Of a stretch of DNA of 64,000 bases, positions 16,054 through 24,500 are shown in pieces (the stretch's first letter is position 1; each line of letters starts with the position of its first letter). Made by a program: the position numbers and the translations under genes. The notes beneath the pieces were generated by a model. It searched no databases. It saw nothing but the letters and a program-made list of their open reading frames with translations, and was not told the origin of the DNA. The DNA is from CAG-390 sp051867815 (GTDB taxonomy: Bacteria > Bacillota > Clostridia > Oscillospirales > CAG-272): the NCBI GenBank assembly GCA_051867815.1, contig JBJDZD010000141.1, positions 1-64,000 of the forward strand, read 5' to 3'.

Positions 16054-16899
16054 ATGGAAAGAAAAATATACGAAAACATTGTGACGGGAGAGGAACGCGC
16101 GCTTTACGGCTTGCGCGACTGTGACGTCATCAGCTGCCGCTTTGAGGGAGAGGAGGACGGCGAATCCGCGCTCAAGGAATGCCGCGGAATAAACGTTCGG
16201 GGGTGCGATTTTTCGCTTCGTTATCCCTTTTGGCATTGTACGGACTTCACGGTCAAGGATTGCAGGCTCGGCAAAGGCGTTCGCGCCGCGCTGTGGTATT
16301 GCAAAAACGGCACGCTGGAGGATACGCAAATACTTGACGTCAAGGCGCTTCGCGAATGTGACGGTATAACGCTCAAAAACTGCACGGCGGAATCAACCGA
16401 GTTCGGCTGGAGATGCAGGGGCGTACATATGGACCACAGCGAGGTCACCGGTGAGTATTTCCTCTTTGAGAGTCGCGATATCAAGATTGACCGCTTCACC
16501 CTGAACGGTAAGTATTCCTTCCAATACACGGAAAACGTTGAGATATCGGGTGCAACGCTTAACACCAAGGATGCTTTCTGGCATGCAAAGAACGTTACGG
16601 TTCGCGACAGCGTAGTAAAGGGCGAGTACCTTGCGTGGTATTCGGAAAACCTGACCTTCATCAACTGTCACATCAGCGGCACTCAGCCGCTCTGCTACTG
16701 CAAGGGTCTGAGGCTCATCAACTGCACCATGGACGGATGTGACCTTTCATTTGAGTATTCCGAGGTCGAAGCCGATATCAAGGGCGGGATACTTTCGGTC
16801 AAAAATCCGCTTTCGGGCAAGATAATCGCCGATGAGATCGGAGAGATCGTGCATGAGGGAAGCGTTAAGGAATGTCATTGCGAGATCGTAGTGAGATAA
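16054..16899 (+). CDS. DUF3737 family protein (right-handed beta-helix)
   Basis: 281 residues with regular short repeats such as ECRGINVRGCDFS, CTDFTVKDCRLG, ECDGITLKNCTAES and ENVEISGATLNTKDAFWH, the pattern of a right-handed parallel beta-helix. DUF3737 proteins have no firmly assigned reaction. No signal peptide is seen, so it is probably cytoplasmic. It begins 4 bases after the amidohydrolase stop; the ATG at 16054 is the first reasonable start although its ribosome-binding site is poor, suggesting coupling. Last gene of the four-gene operon. Confidence 0.85.
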   Translation: MERKIYENIVTGEERALYGLRDCDVISCRFEGEEDGESALKECRGINVRGCDFSLRYPFWHCTDFTVKDCRLGKGVRAALWYCKNGTLEDTQILDVKALRECDGITLKNCTAESTEFGWRCRGVHMDHSEVTGEYFLFESRDIKIDRFTLNGKYSFQYTENVEISGATLNTKDAFWHAKNVTVRDSVVKGEYLAWYSENLTFINCHISGTQPLCYCKGLRLINCTMDGCDLSFEYSEVEADIKGGILSVKNPLSGKIIADEIGEIVHEGSVKECHCEIVVR

Positions 16900-16902
16900 A
16901 TG

Positions 16903-16945
16903 AGGAAACAGCGACTTCAACCGGGAAGTCGCTGTTTCCTTTTAC
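16903..16945. terminator. Strong bidirectional terminator
   Basis: Perfect 16-bp stem (16903-16918 and 16925-16940) with loop AACCGG and TTTTAC after it; separates convergent DUF3737 and ThuA genes. Confidence 0.93.
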
Positions 16946-17740
16946 TTATTTCTCAAGGCCGAGCTGCTCGAATACCATGGGGAACATGTTGGATTTTGCC
17001 TTACCCTCAGCCGCAAGGGAGGTGTACCTTGTGGTGTGGTGGGGGCAATGATCCTTGTATTCAAAGCCGGGAGTTGAGGGGGCCGCCCAATAAACGGCGT
17101 TGGTTATGATGCGCTGAACGTAGGGGTTATGGAAGGAGGGGCAGGTTTCGTGGCCGGGCTGGAAATAGAAGATCTTACCTGCGTCGCGCAGATAGGTCAT
17201 GCCGGAGCGGAAGATGTAGCCGTCCTCGTACCAACCGCCGAAGATAAGCTCATTGGGCTGGGGAACGAAGAAAGGCTCGGCGTAAAGCTCCTCGGACTCA
17301 ATGAAGAACTTTTCGGGAATGCCTGCGGCGATGGGATGAGTAGGAAGCATGTTCCACATGATCTCTCTCTGATTGCGTCCCCAGGTGAGATTGCCCATGG
17401 TGCCGACGATGGCGCGGAAGGGCTTGGAGTGATGCGCGGAGTGGAGGGCGATGAAGCCCATCTTACCCATGTAAACACGGCGCTGGATCTTGGTTACAAG
17501 CTCGTCCTTGACCTCGCCGTGTGCCATGTGGCCCCACCAGATAAGTACGTCGGTGTTGTCAAGCACCTCGGGAGGCAGACCCTGATCGGGATCGTCAAGT
17601 GCCGCTAACGTAACCTCGATATCCTCTTGCTTGGAGAGAAATTCGCCGATGGTAGCGTGCAGACCGTTCGGGTAGAGAGCTTTTGCTTCTTCATTGGTCT
17701 TTTCGTGTCTGAATTCGTTCCAGATTGTTACTCTGATCAT
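16946..17740 (-). CDS. ThuA-like domain protein
   Basis: 264 residues with the class I glutamine-amidotransferase-like fold of the ThuA group: RVTIWNEFRHEKT at the N-terminus, DVLIWWGHMAHGEV, GFIALHSAHHSKPF, and KIFYFQPGHETCPSFHNPYVQRII. ThuA proteins are linked to trehalose or other sugar use and their chemistry is poorly known. GGAG lies 9 bases before the ATG at 17740. It follows the MBL gene by 21 bases and is the last gene of a long minus-strand run. Confidence 0.9.
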   Translation of the reverse strand: MIRVTIWNEFRHEKTNEEAKALYPNGLHATIGEFLSKQEDIEVTLAALDDPDQGLPPEVLDNTDVLIWWGHMAHGEVKDELVTKIQRRVYMGKMGFIALHSAHHSKPFRAIVGTMGNLTWGRNQREIMWNMLPTHPIAAGIPEKFFIESEELYAEPFFVPQPNELIFGGWYEDGYIFRSGMTYLRDAGKIFYFQPGHETCPSFHNPYVQRIITNAVYWAAPSTPGFEYKDHCPHHTTRYTSLAAEGKAKSNMFPMVFEQLGLEK

Positions 17741-17761
17741 TGTTGTATCTCCTTTTGGGAT

Positions 17762-18535
17762 TTAGATTGTAATTATCATGCCGTCATAGGCAGGGGTGAC
17801 TTTGTAGGGCGCGAGGAGCTTGATGCTGTCCTCCTGCGTGCCGTGGAGCGTGCGCGCCATGTGCGTGGCGTAGAACTTGCAGTCGTCCGCCACGGCGTGC
17901 CGGGCTTTTATGGTTTCGGTCATGATGCCTATCATGGCGGCGGATGTGTGACCGAAAATCCTGTCATCGCCGGGCGCGTGGCCTATCGTACATTCAAATA
18001 TCAGGGCGTTCGGCGCATACTGCTTGATTCGGCGGTACGTGGGGTACATTATCCAGCCCGAATCCGAGCCGTAGAAGAACGAGCGCGTGCCCTTTTTGAC
18101 GATGTAATTGAGCGGTACCTCGCCCACCTGCAGCTCGCCGTGGTTGGCGGGGCAGGGGACGACCTCGTAATCGCCGATAGTTTCCGGCACCTCAAGCGTA
18201 AGCGGCCTAAGCTCCGGAAGCCCCCGAGCGTCCTCGAGCTTCTTGAAAGCACCGGGATGTGCCCAAAATCGGACGGTAAAATCTGACTCGGCGGCAAGCC
18301 TTGCAAGCGATTCCGGGCATAAATGGTCGCCGTGCGAGTGCGTGAGGATGACGTTCTTTACATTTTTATATAGGTCGGGATTACCGCAATCGGCGGCAAA
18401 TTCGTAGATCTGAGGTCCGGGATCGATCAGCAGGTCGCCGTCAACGAGTGCCGAGGAGAGTCTGCGATAAAGAGCGCCGGATTTGTATTTCGGACTCCAA
18501 TCCGCCGCCCCCGTGCCGAGAAAGAGAAGTTCCAT
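17762..18535 (-). CDS. MBL-fold metal-dependent hydrolase (PhnP-like)
   Basis: 257 residues. The metal-binding motif THSHGDH is followed by further ligands in CPANHGEL, FYGSDSGW and ATHMART, the pattern of metallo-beta-lactamase-fold phosphodiesterases such as PhnP and RNase Z relatives. N-terminus MELLFLGTGAADW is typical. Likely a cytoplasmic hydrolase of a phosphodiester or cyclic phosphate; substrate unknown. It lies 11 bases after the PHP gene and 21 before ThuA. Confidence 0.87.
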   Translation of the reverse strand: MELLFLGTGAADWSPKYKSGALYRRLSSALVDGDLLIDPGPQIYEFAADCGNPDLYKNVKNVILTHSHGDHLCPESLARLAAESDFTVRFWAHPGAFKKLEDARGLPELRPLTLEVPETIGDYEVVPCPANHGELQVGEVPLNYIVKKGTRSFFYGSDSGWIMYPTYRRIKQYAPNALIFECTIGHAPGDDRIFGHTSAAMIGIMTETIKARHAVADDCKFYATHMARTLHGTQEDSIKLLAPYKVTPAYDGMIITI

Positions 18536-18546
18536 GCCGCGCCTCC

Positions 18547-19245
18547 TTAAAATGGTTTGTCGTTGTCTCGGATAAGCTCAAACTTTCCCGAACGGAGAAC
18601 TTTGAGAAGTTGTTCGTTTGAGGTTATCGGCTCGTCGGTGATGATTCCACCGGCAAAGGCGCCCTCACGGGTCGTGTGATAGTCGCTTCCCGACGTTCCG
18701 AGGAGGCCAAAGCGTTCCGCCCAGCTGCGTGCGATGTCGTTGCGGCTGTCCTGCGTGGGATTGCCGTTGAATATCTCAATGCCGTCAAGCAACGTCGGGT
18801 TGACCACCTGCATGAAGTCACGGAAGGGGTGCGCCTGCAAGAACAGGAAGCCCTCTTTGCGCACGCGCTCGGATAAGACGGGTGTGGGCAGGTCGTAAAT
18901 GTCCGGCGTTGAGCGAAGAGACTCTTCGGTTATTCCGTATATGAGGTAGTCGTTTTCGTCAATGTTCGAGCGAAGCTCACAGCCGAAAAGGATATTCAGC
19001 TTGCCGTCCGCCGCCGCTTTGAGATCGTGATAGCCGGACATGTAATAGTCGACCTTTTCCTGCCAGGGCAGACCGGAAAGATCGCCCATGCGCTTGTTTT
19101 TGTAGGTGAAGCGCGAGAGGTGGTTGGTCAGCACCACGGTTGAATAGCCGTGCGCGAGATATTCGCTCACTATCTCCTCGGGGTACGCGTTTCCGCATGC
19201 GGAAACGGGTGCCGAATGAGCATGCAATTCCGTTTTATATTTCAT
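18547..19245 (-). CDS. PHP-domain phosphoesterase
   Basis: 232 residues. PHP metal motifs are present: ELHAHSAPVSACG, VVLTNHLSRF, FGCELRS, FLQAHPFRD and GSDYHTTREG near the C-terminus. PHP proteins hydrolyse phosphoesters, including histidinol phosphate and nucleotides, at a trinuclear metal site. No polymerase domain is attached, so this is a stand-alone enzyme; its substrate is unknown. Together with the adjacent MBL and ThuA genes it forms a compact trio of likely hydrolases. Confidence 0.87.
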   Translation of the reverse strand: MKYKTELHAHSAPVSACGNAYPEEIVSEYLAHGYSTVVLTNHLSRFTYKNKRMGDLSGLPWQEKVDYYMSGYHDLKAAADGKLNILFGCELRSNIDENDYLIYGITEESLRSTPDIYDLPTPVLSERVRKEGFLFLQAHPFRDFMQVVNPTLLDGIEIFNGNPTQDSRNDIARSWAERFGLLGTSGSDYHTTREGAFAGGIITDEPITSNEQLLKVLRSGKFELIRDNDKPF

Positions 19246-19267
19246 TTTTACGTCCTTCCCGGCCCGG

Positions 19268-21250
19268 TCATTGAAAATAGTCGTGGGTGCTTTCGATTGT
19301 TATGTTATGATAGTATGCGCGTAAAATCTGGTCGTACGTTGCGCCGGCCTTGGCGAGGTGAAGAATACCGTATTGGCTGGCACCGACGCCGTGACCGTAG
19401 CCCATGCCGGCAATGACGTAATTATCGGGACTTGACGCCGTGATGGTTTGGTAGATATCCTGAACCTCGGAAACGATGAGAAAGTCGCCGAAATTGGAAA
19501 CCACGGTGTAGTAACCGTTTTCATCGGGCATTGTGGATACCGGAATGTCAACATCCGCGCCGGTTATTGTTGCGGTGCCCTCCTCTGTCTTAACGAAGAG
19601 CGCGTTTGCCGCGTCCTTAAGAGCCGTGCCGAGGTCGGTGAAGAACGAAAGGGAGGATACATCGGTCTTTTTGATGCCGTCCGAGGTGTAAACGCTTACC
19701 TCGCCGGAGCTTCCGCCGTTTAAGTTTATCACGCGGTTTTCAAGCACGTCGGTATAGCAATAAGTAAGCTCGCCCTTGGCTATGGTGAAGTTTGCCGAGC
19801 GGACGTACTGATATAAAAGTGTTGTTACGCTTGAGCATTTGGTTGCCGTTGCCGTATTGCCGTATTCGTCCACGCCCGTGAAGCTGTATATGTAGGGGGA
19901 ATCGTCTGCGGTGTTATATGAGATATCAACGATTTCGTTGCCCTTGATTGCACTGTATCCGCGATTTTTGAAACAGGCGGCAAGCTCTTGGGGAGTTATC
20001 TCTTTCTGCCACGTAGCATAGCCGACGCTGTAGTAGTCCTCCCATGGAGTGGCTTGGTTGGGCAGGTAACCGAGCGAGCTGAGCCACACGTATTGCGAGC
20101 CGACGGTGTATCCGCCCTGTGACGATGAATACGCCGCGTTTACTATGGAGCCTTCGTAGGTCATGATCTGATTTTTCGTTGCCGCGACCGCATCCATAAC
20201 ATTCTGCGTGACGTTTTTGCGCCCTTGGTACACCTGACAGCATGACGAGGCACAGACATCGAAGCCGTAGGCTTTATTGTGACGGTTCAGGTTTGCCATT
20301 ACGAATGAGCGCGCCATGAGCGCAAACGCTTTTTGCGCCTCGGCCGGCCACGAGGGGATTATCTCGTTCGGCAGAACGCCTTCGATATAGGACTGCAATC
20401 CCACGAGATTGATGAGCGTCAGTCCGTTATTGGAGCTTGAAAGATATCTTTTGAAGCAGAAAACGCCGTCGTAAAGCTGGCCGGTACCGGCGTATTTGAG
20501 ATACGATTTTTCCGCACCGTCAATCTGAACTGCCGTGATGCCGGCATAAAAGTTTTCCGCGCCGGAGTATTCAAAAAGGATGGTGTCGTAGTCGGAATTC
20601 AAAAAGCATACGCTTGCGGATGTGGGGGAGGCAACGGAAACGTTGAAACCCTCCAGCTGTGCACCGACAGCCGCGGCGGCGGCATTGGCGTCCGAGTAGT
20701 TGGCAAAGGCTCCGATGCGCACAACGCGCGCACCGTCTATGTATGCGGCGAAAACGTGACCGTAATCGGCAAAAATAGCCGAGAGATCCGATAGGTTGTT
20801 CCATGCATTCCCGTCTGTCACGGAAAGCTCAACGTGATAGCCGCCGATATCGGTGTCCGCTTCCGTTGTTGCGATCTCGCAGGTCTGATAGCCAATCTTG
20901 AGGTTGGCGTCAACTACGGCGGCAATGTCGGTTTCATCAATGGTGTAGAGCGGTTCGTAACCGCGCTCCGTTTTTAATATTTGTGATTCGCCTACAACGA
21001 AGCCGTTGGGCGAGGTGAAGCTGTGCAGTGGTGATGCACTGCTTCCGTAGCGGATTCCGACGGCAATGCGAAAGTCATCCGATGTTGTGACTGTTTCAAA
21101 CTCGTAGCTGTCCAGCGGAAGCGCATGCACCCCGATGGTAAAAACTATTGCCATGTAGATAACGCTGATCAGCATAAGTGCCGCCATAATTCCGGCGACA
21201 ATCCTGAGCGCGAGCTTTTTTGCCGTTTCGCGTTTATTAGCCTTCGACAA
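19268..21250 (-). CDS. SpoIID/LytB-domain protein with SPOR-like region
   Basis: 660 residues. One N-terminal membrane helix (about 13-37) anchors it outside the cytoplasm. A SPOR-like segment follows at about 165-215 (DGARVVRIGAFANYSDANAA). The SpoIID/LytB catalytic region includes YIEGVLPNEIIPSWPAEAQK, ALMARSFVMAN, AYSSSQGGYTVGSQYVW and MGYGHGVGASQYG at the C-terminus. SpoIID proteins are lytic transglycosylases that cut denuded glycan strands during engulfment, or relatives acting in cell-wall remodelling. The start is TTG at 21250 with AGGAGGT at 10-base spacing; it overlaps the preceding gene by 14 bases. Confidence 0.9.
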   Translation of the reverse strand: MSKANKRETAKKLALRIVAGIMAALMLISVIYMAIVFTIGVHALPLDSYEFETVTTSDDFRIAVGIRYGSSASPLHSFTSPNGFVVGESQILKTERGYEPLYTIDETDIAAVVDANLKIGYQTCEIATTEADTDIGGYHVELSVTDGNAWNNLSDLSAIFADYGHVFAAYIDGARVVRIGAFANYSDANAAAAAVGAQLEGFNVSVASPTSASVCFLNSDYDTILFEYSGAENFYAGITAVQIDGAEKSYLKYAGTGQLYDGVFCFKRYLSSSNNGLTLINLVGLQSYIEGVLPNEIIPSWPAEAQKAFALMARSFVMANLNRHNKAYGFDVCASSCCQVYQGRKNVTQNVMDAVAATKNQIMTYEGSIVNAAYSSSQGGYTVGSQYVWLSSLGYLPNQATPWEDYYSVGYATWQKEITPQELAACFKNRGYSAIKGNEIVDISYNTADDSPYIYSFTGVDEYGNTATATKCSSVTTLLYQYVRSANFTIAKGELTYCYTDVLENRVINLNGGSSGEVSVYTSDGIKKTDVSSLSFFTDLGTALKDAANALFVKTEEGTATITGADVDIPVSTMPDENGYYTVVSNFGDFLIVSEVQDIYQTITASSPDNYVIAGMGYGHGVGASQYGILHLAKAGATYDQILRAYYHNITIESTHDYFQ

Positions 21251-22217
21251 TTTTATAATTACCTCCTATTATGAAATACGCACCCTCATGCGCCGTTACG
21301 GTGACGCCCCTGCCGTCATTTCCGCCGCGCGGGATCATTATATGATGGAAGAGGGGGATACTCTCGCCGTTGTAAATATCCGTGCCGAGGGTCAGGTCGT
21401 TCAGTCCTTGCATGGTTCCGGCTTCAACAAAGGGTGAAACAGCAACCGCAGTACCCGAGCGAAGGATGAGCGAGAGGGTGTCGGATTCTTCGGCGGCTAT
21501 GATCGTAGCTCCGTATGGGACGAAGACGGAGACGTATGTTTGACCAAGATCGTCGAGGATGGCGTTGAACTGATTTTGCAGATCGGCAAGTTCATTTTTC
21601 AGCTTGGCGATGTCTCCGCTGCTTGAGGTAAGCTGATTTACCTTGTATGTGAGTGTTTCAAGCTTTGTGGAAATGTCCGCAATCTGCTTGAAGTTGTTTT
21701 CAAGCATGAGAATGTCGTTTTTCGCTGCGGTAATCTGATTTTGAAGATTCGTAATGTCCGCTCCGAGGGAGGAAACGGAGGCGCTCAGTTCCTCATAAGA
21801 TTTTGCAAGCTCGTTGATGAGGGAGAGATACTCGTTGCGCATGTTGGAAATATCGTTGCTGAGCTTTTCGTTCTCGTCTTTAAGCTCCTCATTCGACTTT
21901 TGAAGCGCTTCGATCAGAGCCATTATCTCGGCGAGCTGTTGCGAGCTGATGCCGTCATCCGTTTCTTCGCCGGAGCCGCCGCCGGATCCACCCGAACCCA
22001 ATTCGAGAGCCGTAAGCCGTGCCTCGATTGAACTGATGGCATTTCTTATGTCTACAAGCACACTTTCAACGTACGCCTTCATGCCGGAAAGGGAAACGAC
22101 GGGGTCCTGGGAACTGTCGTAGTTCACCGTTGCATAGACGACGAGCGATGACGTTGCCGCCAAAACGAGCGCAAGAATAACTATCAGGCTTCTTTTTATC
22201 TTAAACTTAAGCTTCAT
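21237..22217 (-). CDS. Membrane-anchored coiled-coil protein of unknown function
   Basis: 326 residues. One N-terminal membrane helix (about 9-30), a Gly/Ser-rich hinge, then about 130 residues of heptad repeats (95-225; e.g. EALQKSNEELKDENEKLSND). A C-terminal beta-rich domain of about 95 residues (VSVFVPYGATIIAAEESD) follows. ATG 22217 has GAGGAT upstream; an earlier start would overlap parC. It overlaps spoIID, so the two likely act together at the cell envelope. No known family recognised. Confidence 0.7.
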   Translation of the reverse strand: MKLKFKIKRSLIVILALVLAATSSLVVYATVNYDSSQDPVVSLSGMKAYVESVLVDIRNAISSIEARLTALELGSGGSGGGSGEETDDGISSQQLAEIMALIEALQKSNEELKDENEKLSNDISNMRNEYLSLINELAKSYEELSASVSSLGADITNLQNQITAAKNDILMLENNFKQIADISTKLETLTYKVNQLTSSSGDIAKLKNELADLQNQFNAILDDLGQTYVSVFVPYGATIIAAEESDTLSLILRSGTAVAVSPFVEAGTMQGLNDLTLGTDIYNGESIPLFHHIMIPRGGNDGRGVTVTAHEGAYFIIGGNYKIVEG

Positions 22218-22227
22218 GTGTTTATCC

Positions 22228-24465
22228 TCAAATATCAATGCCTATTTGCATTTTGTCGATGTCCTTTTCGGCTAAAAGAACGGGTGTTGCCGGAATTTTG
22301 GTCTTTTTGTAGCCCTTGGTGGATTCGATCCTGTCGTCGAAGTGTGCCAGAACCTCACGAACCGTCGCGCCCTTCTTGAGCAGGATCAACTGAGAGCCTG
22401 CCGCGGTGCGCGTGGTCTTGAGGGGAAAGAGGGATGTCGATATGACGATGGCGCGATCGGCACTTGAGATGATGAGCAGTTCAAATGCATTTTTGTGTTC
22501 TTCAAAGATGCCGACGATGGGTGAGACCGTCGAGAACGCGCCCGTCATCTTGCGGCGCGTGCCCTTGACGGCGTATGCCGAGAGGGGAACCTTCACGCCC
22601 TTGCCGTTTTCAAAGACGAAGACCATGTTTCGCTTGTCGTCCCAATCCTTATCATCGCGGATGAATATCGGCTTTTCGCCGTCGTCGAATTTCAGCTTGG
22701 CAGGGAGGAATTCACCCATTTCGCTTGCTTTGCAAACGCCGAAATCCGATGCCTTGAAGCGGTAGAGTTGGGCTTTGTTGGTGAAGACGGCAAATTCGGA
22801 GATGTTTTCACCGTCAAACTCGGCAATGAGGCGGTCGCCGTCTTTAAGACGCTGTTCGTCGTTGCCGCGGAGCGATTTGTCCGTGATCTTCTTGAAGTAT
22901 CCTTCTGCCGTGAGGAAGAAATGAGCAGTGAAATTTTCAATATGCTCCTCGGGACGGTAAACGTCAATGCTTTCCGCGTTTATAATGGTCGAGCGGCGAG
23001 GCTGACCGTACTTCTTCTTGATCTCGGCAAGCTGTTTTGCAATCAGGCGCTTCATCTTGATCTCGTCCGCAAGAGTTTCCTCCAGGTCAGCGATCTCGCC
23101 TTGAAGCGAATCTATCTCGTTGATGCGGTTGATCAGATATTCGCGGTTGAGGTAACGCAGCTTGATCTCGGCAATGTATTCCGCCTGCCTTTCGTCAATG
23201 GAGAAGCCCTTGCAGAGGTTTGAAATGACCTCGCTCTCCTTTTGCGTGTTGCGGATGATCTTTATCGCCTTGTCGATGTCGAGCAGTATTTTACCCAGAC
23301 CGAGCAAGAGGTGGAGCTTATCCTTCTTTTTGTTAAGCTCAAAGGTCAGCTCGCGCGTCAGACAGCCCTTGCGGAAGTTTATCCATTCCTTCAAGAGGGG
23401 CAATACTCCGAGCTGAACGGGCGAGGAATTTATGATTACGTTGAAATTGCAGGAAAAATTATCCTCAAGAGCCGTTGACTTGAAGAGCTTGAGCATGACC
23501 TTGTCAGGCTCTGCGCCGCGGCGCAGGTCAAGCGTGAGCTTGAAGCCGGAGAGGTCGATCTCATCGCGGAAGTCAACCACGTCGCGAAGCTGATTTGACT
23601 TCATCATCTCCGCAATCTTTTTCATGATGATCTCAATGGTGGTCGAATAGGGGATCTCAAGGATGTCTATGCAGTTTGCCGCTTTATCGTAGCGGTATTT
23701 GGCGCGAATCTTGACCGGACCTTCGCCCGTTTCGTAAACGCGGCGCATGGTGTCGCGGTCGTATATTATCTCGCCGCCACCCGGAAAATCCGGTGCCGGC
23801 ATGATATCGAGCAGCTCGTCCACCGTCAGCTTCGGAGATTTGAGAAGCGCGATTGTTGCATCGCAGACCTCCGAAAGATTGAAGGGCGCTATTCTTGAAG
23901 CCATACCGACCGCGATACCCATATTGGGCGTTACGAGAATGTTCGGGAAGGTCGTGGGGAGCAGAGCCGGCTCCTTCATGGTGTTGTCGTAGTTGTCGAT
24001 CATTTCAACGGCATCCTTGTCGATGCCGACGAACAGCTCCGATGCAAATTTATCCAGCCTTACCTCGGTATAACGCGAAGCGGCCGTTGCCATGCTTGAG
24101 CTGTATTGCTTACCGAACGAGCCTTTGGAATCAACGAAGGGGTGGAGAAGCGCCGCATAGTCGCTCGTAAGACGCACCATGGTATCGTATATCGCGGCAT
24201 CACCGTGGGGGTTCAGACGCATGGTCTGACCGACGACGTTCGCGCTCTTCGTCCTTGGACCGGAGAGCAGACCCATTTTATACATCGTATAGAGCAGCTT
24301 GCGGTGTGAGGGCTTGAAGCCGTCGATCTCGGGGATCGCACGCGAGACGATAACGCTCATTACGTAGGGCATATAGTTTTTTTCTATCGTTTCGGTTATG
24401 GGTTGATCCTTGGCAGGTGCAGGGGGAAGCGCCTCGGTGATTTCCGCTTTTTTCTTTCTTGCCAT
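22228..24465 (-). CDS. Type IIA topoisomerase subunit A (ParC-like)
   Basis: 745 residues. N-terminal breakage-reunion domain with RAIPEIDGFKPSHRKLLY, QTMRLNPHGDAAIYD and catalytic Tyr132 in AASRYTEVRL; tower and coiled-coil regions, then a degenerate beta-pinwheel C-terminus without a recognisable GyrA box. It is shorter than GyrA (about 820-870). No ATPase subunit gene adjoins it in this window. It would cut and pass DNA with a ParE/GyrB partner to decatenate or relax chromosomes. The position equal to E. coli GyrA Ser83 is Ala90, while the following acidic residue (Asp94) is kept. Confidence 0.88.
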   Translation of the reverse strand: MARKKKAEITEALPPAPAKDQPITETIEKNYMPYVMSVIVSRAIPEIDGFKPSHRKLLYTMYKMGLLSGPRTKSANVVGQTMRLNPHGDAAIYDTMVRLTSDYAALLHPFVDSKGSFGKQYSSSMATAASRYTEVRLDKFASELFVGIDKDAVEMIDNYDNTMKEPALLPTTFPNILVTPNMGIAVGMASRIAPFNLSEVCDATIALLKSPKLTVDELLDIMPAPDFPGGGEIIYDRDTMRRVYETGEGPVKIRAKYRYDKAANCIDILEIPYSTTIEIIMKKIAEMMKSNQLRDVVDFRDEIDLSGFKLTLDLRRGAEPDKVMLKLFKSTALEDNFSCNFNVIINSSPVQLGVLPLLKEWINFRKGCLTRELTFELNKKKDKLHLLLGLGKILLDIDKAIKIIRNTQKESEVISNLCKGFSIDERQAEYIAEIKLRYLNREYLINRINEIDSLQGEIADLEETLADEIKMKRLIAKQLAEIKKKYGQPRRSTIINAESIDVYRPEEHIENFTAHFFLTAEGYFKKITDKSLRGNDEQRLKDGDRLIAEFDGENISEFAVFTNKAQLYRFKASDFGVCKASEMGEFLPAKLKFDDGEKPIFIRDDKDWDDKRNMVFVFENGKGVKVPLSAYAVKGTRRKMTGAFSTVSPIVGIFEEHKNAFELLIISSADRAIVISTSLFPLKTTRTAAGSQLILLKKGATVREVLAHFDDRIESTKGYKKTKIPATPVLLAEKDIDKMQIGIDI

Positions 24466-24500
24466 TTGTTACCTCAATAATATATGTCGGTCAAATTTTT

